Of a DNA stretch of 6,889 bases, positions 5,663-6,889 are shown piece by piece. The notes beneath the pieces were generated by a model. That model saw only the letters and a program-made list of their open reading frames with translations. It made no database searches and was not told the DNA's origin. A program made the translations under genes and the position numbers. Origin of the DNA: DASUZD01 sp036377055. Its GTDB lineage: Bacteria; Actinomycetota; Thermoleophilia; Gaiellales; Gaiellaceae. The stretch covers positions 1 to 6,889 of the forward strand of contig DASUZD010000360.1 of NCBI GenBank assembly GCA_036377055.1, in the 5' to 3' direction. Position 1 is the stretch's first letter. Each line of letters begins with the position of its first letter.

Positions 5663-6889
5663 GTGCCCGAGCAGCAGCCCCTCCTCGAGGTTCGCGGGAT
5701 CACGAAGAGGTTCCCGGGCGTCGTTGCGAACGACCGCGTCGACCTCGACGTCCAGCGCGGCGAGGTGCACGCGCTGCTCGGCGAGAACGGGGCCGGCAAG
5801 ACGACGCTGATGAACATCGTCTACGGCCTCTACCACGCCGACGAGGGCGAGATCCTCCTGAGCGGCCGGCCGGTCAGGTTCTCGTCCGCTCGCGACGCGA
5901 TCCGGAGCGGGATCGGGATGGTGCACCAGCACTTCATGCTGATCCCGGTGATGACGGTGACGGAGAACATCGTCCTCGCCGCCGAGCCCACGCGCGCGGG
6001 CGTGCTGCTCGACTACGACGCGGCGTCGGCGCGCGTCCGCGAGCTCTCCGACCAGTTCGGCCTCGCGGTGAACCCGGGAGCCCGCGTCCACGACATCACC
6101 GTCGGCCAGCAGCAGCGGGTGGAGATCCTGAAGGCGCTCTATCGCGGCGCGGAGATCCTCATCCTCGACGAGCCGACGGCAGTCCTGACGCCGCAGGAGG
6201 CGCGCGAGCTGTTCGAGATCCTCGCCAGCCTGAGGGCTCAGGGGAAGGCGATCGTCTTCATCAGCCACAAGCTCCGCGAGGTGCTCGAGGTCGCCGACCG
6301 CATCACCGTCCTGCGCCGCGGCAAGAAGATCGACACGATCCCGCGCGAGGGCGCGACCGAGGCGGGGCTCGCGCGGATGATGGTCGGCCGCGAGGTGCTC
6401 CTTCGCGTGGAGAAGAAGCCCGCACAGCCTGGAGAGTCGCTCCTGCAGGCCGACGACGTGCACGTGCTCGACGACCGCGGCCTCGCGGCCGTCCGAGGCG
6501 TCTCGTTCGACGTTCGCGCCGGCGAGATCGTCGGGATCGCGGGCGTCGACGGCAACGGCCAGACCGAGCTGATCGACGCGCTCACGGGCCTCAGCCATCC
6601 GTCCGCCGGCCGGATCGTCGTCGGCGGCCGCGAGCTCACGGGCGCGTCCGCGCGCGAGCACCTCGACGAGGGGCTCGGCCACATTCCCGAGGACCGCCAC
6701 CGGCGCGGCCTCGTGCTCGAGTTCTCGCTCGCGGAGAATCTCGCGCTCCACGACTACGACAAGGAGCCGTTCTCCAAGCTGGGCTGGCTGAACCCTCGCC
6801 GGCTCCTCCAGTGGGCGCGGCGGCTGCTTCAGGAGTTCGACGTCCGCGGCGGCGGCCCCCAGACGCGGGCGTCCGCACTCTCGGGCGGG
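5663..6889 (+). CDS. Sugar/nucleoside-type ABC importer ATPase with two nucleotide-binding domains, 3' end cut by window edge
   Basis: Cytoplasmic ATPase that powers uptake of the ligand caught by the BMP protein. 409 codons are present of an expected 500-520. Domain 1: LLEVRGITKRFPGV, Walker A GENGAGKTT (40-48, Lys46), Q-loop in MVHQHFML (Gln89), signature TVGQQQRVEI (146-155), a form typical of this importer class, Walker B ILILDEPTAVLTP (165-177, Glu170), and switch histidine in ISHKL (His202). Domain 2: Walker A is replaced by GVDGNGQTEL (294-303), with Gln300 where lysine should be, then HIPEDRHRRGLV (340-351), ending at LSGG (406-409). The degenerate second Walker A is usual for this class and is not damage. 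The start GTG 5663 gives the normal family N-terminus and sits behind a leaderless -10 box. The missing part should hold the second Walker B; two permease genes would be expected next. Its place after a BMP gene favours nucleoside over sugar transport. Confidence 0.96.
   Translation, partial: MPEQQPLLEVRGITKRFPGVVANDRVDLDVQRGEVHALLGENGAGKTTLMNIVYGLYHADEGEILLSGRPVRFSSARDAIRSGIGMVHQHFMLIPVMTVTENIVLAAEPTRAGVLLDYDAASARVRELSDQFGLAVNPGARVHDITVGQQQRVEILKALYRGAEILILDEPTAVLTPQEARELFEILASLRAQGKAIVFISHKLREVLEVADRITVLRRGKKIDTIPREGATEAGLARMMVGREVLLRVEKKPAQPGESLLQADDVHVLDDRGLAAVRGVSFDVRAGEIVGIAGVDGNGQTELIDALTGLSHPSAGRIVVGGRELTGASAREHLDEGLGHIPEDRHRRGLVLEFSLAENLALHDYDKEPFSKLGWLNPRRLLQWARRLLQEFDVRGGGPQTRASALSGG

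Noticed and set aside
6542..6571. Inactivating mutation in the second Walker A of the ABC ATPase (Lys to Gln)
   Set aside because: The degenerate GVDGNGQTE form is normal in the second domain of sugar/nucleoside-type tandem ATPases.
5594..6751. - strand open frame of 385 codons opposite the ABC ATPase
   Set aside because: The + strand shows a complete set of ABC ATPase motifs; the - frame is a charged shadow without recognisable domains.

Overview
The window looks like a piece of chromosome from a high-GC bacterium, most likely a member of the Actinomycetota. A deep-branching lineage such as Thermoleophilia is plausible, but no marker in the window fixes this. The basis is very GC-rich codon use, GTG and TTG starts, and start codons placed exactly where transcription would begin (leaderless style) behind TANNNT -10 boxes. 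No RNA genes, insertion sequences or CRISPR arrays were seen.

Layout, left to right. (1) The 3' part of an FtsK/SpoIIIE DNA translocase gene (1-1350), cut by the left edge. (2) A 244-bp gap with no convincing gene, holding a perfect 10-bp palindrome (1569-1578) just before the next gene. (3) A tight two-gene unit on the + strand: an unrecognised 300-aa protein (1595-2497) and, 4 bp downstream, a 146-aa PIN-domain ribonuclease with the full acidic active site (2502-2942). This resembles a VapC-type toxin-antitoxin operon, but the partner is far larger than a normal VapB antitoxin. (4) A 171-bp gap with a 6-4-6 inverted repeat, then a doubtful 45-codon basic reading frame (3114-3251). (5) A complete cytochrome P450 on the - strand (3232-4458), with an I-helix sequence lacking the usual catalytic threonine. 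(6) A divergent promoter region (4459-4565). (7) A BMP-family (PnrA/Med-like) substrate-binding protein on the + strand (4566-5597), exported but without a lipobox cysteine. (8) A strong GC hairpin (5610-5635), then the start of the matching tandem-ATPase ABC gene (5663 to the right edge), cut exactly after its second LSGG signature.

Items 7 and 8 are the first half of an ABC importer of the nucleoside-uptake type; its two permease genes would be expected beyond the right edge. The hairpin plus a separate leaderless start for the ATPase suggests the binding protein is made in excess over the membrane machinery. The best candidate for an under-described system is the 300-aa protein plus PIN nuclease pair; its codon use, richer in A/T-ending codons than its neighbours, suggests an accessory cassette beside ftsK.
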